Source of the DNA: Methylocella silvestris
GTDB taxonomy: Bacteria > Pseudomonadota > Alphaproteobacteria > Rhizobiales > Beijerinckiaceae
Direction: 5' to 3'
Assembly: GCF_002891535.1 (NCBI RefSeq)
Contig: NZ_PDZR01000008.1
Coordinates: forward strand, 62,001-126,000
Length of the DNA stretch: 64,000 nucleotides
Each line of letters begins with the position of its first letter. Positions within the stretch are counted from its first letter, which is position 1. The position numbers were made by a program, and so were the translations under genes. Below are positions 63,758-64,000 of this stretch, in pieces. Under the pieces are notes generated by a model. It made no database searches. It had not been told where the DNA came from and saw only the letters and a list, made by a program, of their open reading frames with translations.

Positions 63758-64000
63758 TCGCCGAAAGAGGAGTCCGCATCCGACTCTGAGCCGAAACAAG
63801 CCCTGCATATCGCCCGGAGCTGCGCGGCGGATCCTAAAGGCGCGCTGCGCCATACGTCAGGCACACTATTGTAATCATCAATTGATAATAATAAGTTGAC
63901 AGTATTAGGTGGCCTTTTTTAGTGTTGAGACGCTTGTTATTTATATGTAATCTGCCCCGATGAAAGAACACGTTTATCCAGCTTGCATTCTTACGTCGAC
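63758..64000 (+). promoter_or_regulatory. AT-rich 3' edge with a candidate promoter for a following gene
   Basis: After ribE the DNA becomes AT-rich from about 63860. TTGAGA (63925-63930), a 17-base spacer and TAATCT (63948-63953) form a fair sigma70 promoter. An ATG at 63960 opens a frame (MKEHVYPACILTS...) that runs off the window. The predicted start site coincides with that ATG. Whether a real gene begins here cannot be decided from 41 bases. Confidence 0.35.

Overview
The window is high-GC chromosomal DNA of an alphaproteobacterium, most likely of the order Hyphomicrobiales (Rhizobiales). A Beijerinckiaceae-type methylotroph such as Methylocella is possible, but this is inferred from the style and order of genes, and no methane or methanol oxidation gene is present. 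Lineage signals include MmcB, the LdtR/LdtP pair, a Bpt-type leucyl-transferase, glyA-nrdR-ribD-ribE synteny and several small Rhizobiales-type hypothetical genes. There are two tRNA genes, no rRNA, no CRISPR array and no intact insertion sequence. Most of the content is core or housekeeping, with a few low-GC accessory patches.

Layout. 0-5 kb: ffh and the start of rpsP (minus strand), tRNA-Arg(CCT), a Crp/Fnr regulator and a TetR regulator in an AT-rich patch. 5.2-10.3 kb (minus): a compact set for making a polyprenyl-phosphate D-arabinofuranose donor: a HAD-UbiA fusion, GtrA, DprE1-like oxidase, DprE2-like reductase and PRPP synthetase. 10.8-12.8 kb: a MotA/ExbB-like plus MotB/OmpA-like stator pair. 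13-19 kb: a PerM/AI-2E family transporter with an extra cytosolic domain, MmcB, a DUF882 peptidoglycan-type protein and HemW. 19-24.4 kb: a ClpP-fold protein, rdgB-rph, small secreted and DUF1801 proteins, and the MTA/adenine salvage pair mtnP-apt. 24.5-30.7 kb: a large GAF-PAS-GGDEF-EAL protein, an ArsR-SRPBCC operon with well-preserved operator/promoter architecture, MsrP and a DUF3455 protein.

30.8-35.7 kb: a Dda/RecD-like helicase whose stop codon overlaps the start of a four-gene osmoprotectant ABC transporter (yehZYXW type). 35.8-41.5 kb: DUF1348-TetR, divergent bioFD/bioA with a TTGCGC-rich palindromic spacer, and a PRISE-type SDR gene split by one in-frame TAG. 41.8-49.8 kb: parC, a low-GC orphan gene next to a 170-bp inverted-repeat element, a secreted protein, a Ser/Thr kinase fused to a formylglycine-generating-enzyme-like domain, DUF4399, Bpt and an RDD protein. 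50-54 kb: the overlapping pair VanX-like dipeptidase/YjbQ, the overlapping pair CinA-N-like/gpt, tRNA-Leu(TAA) and an FkbM methyltransferase. 54.3-64 kb: acetoacetate decarboxylase, ldtR-ldtP, a YidB-BON-OmpA protein, and glyA-nrdR-ribD-ribE.

The most interesting items are the complete prenyl-phospho-arabinose precursor set with a fused phosphatase-prenyltransferase, the ArsR promoter whose predicted start site lies at the ATG, the amber-interrupted SDR gene, the MITE-like repeat family whose inner hairpins differ but stay paired, the paired repeats upstream of ldtR and between the bio genes, and the orphan stator pair. All functional statements are by recognition of sequence families; no database search was run.
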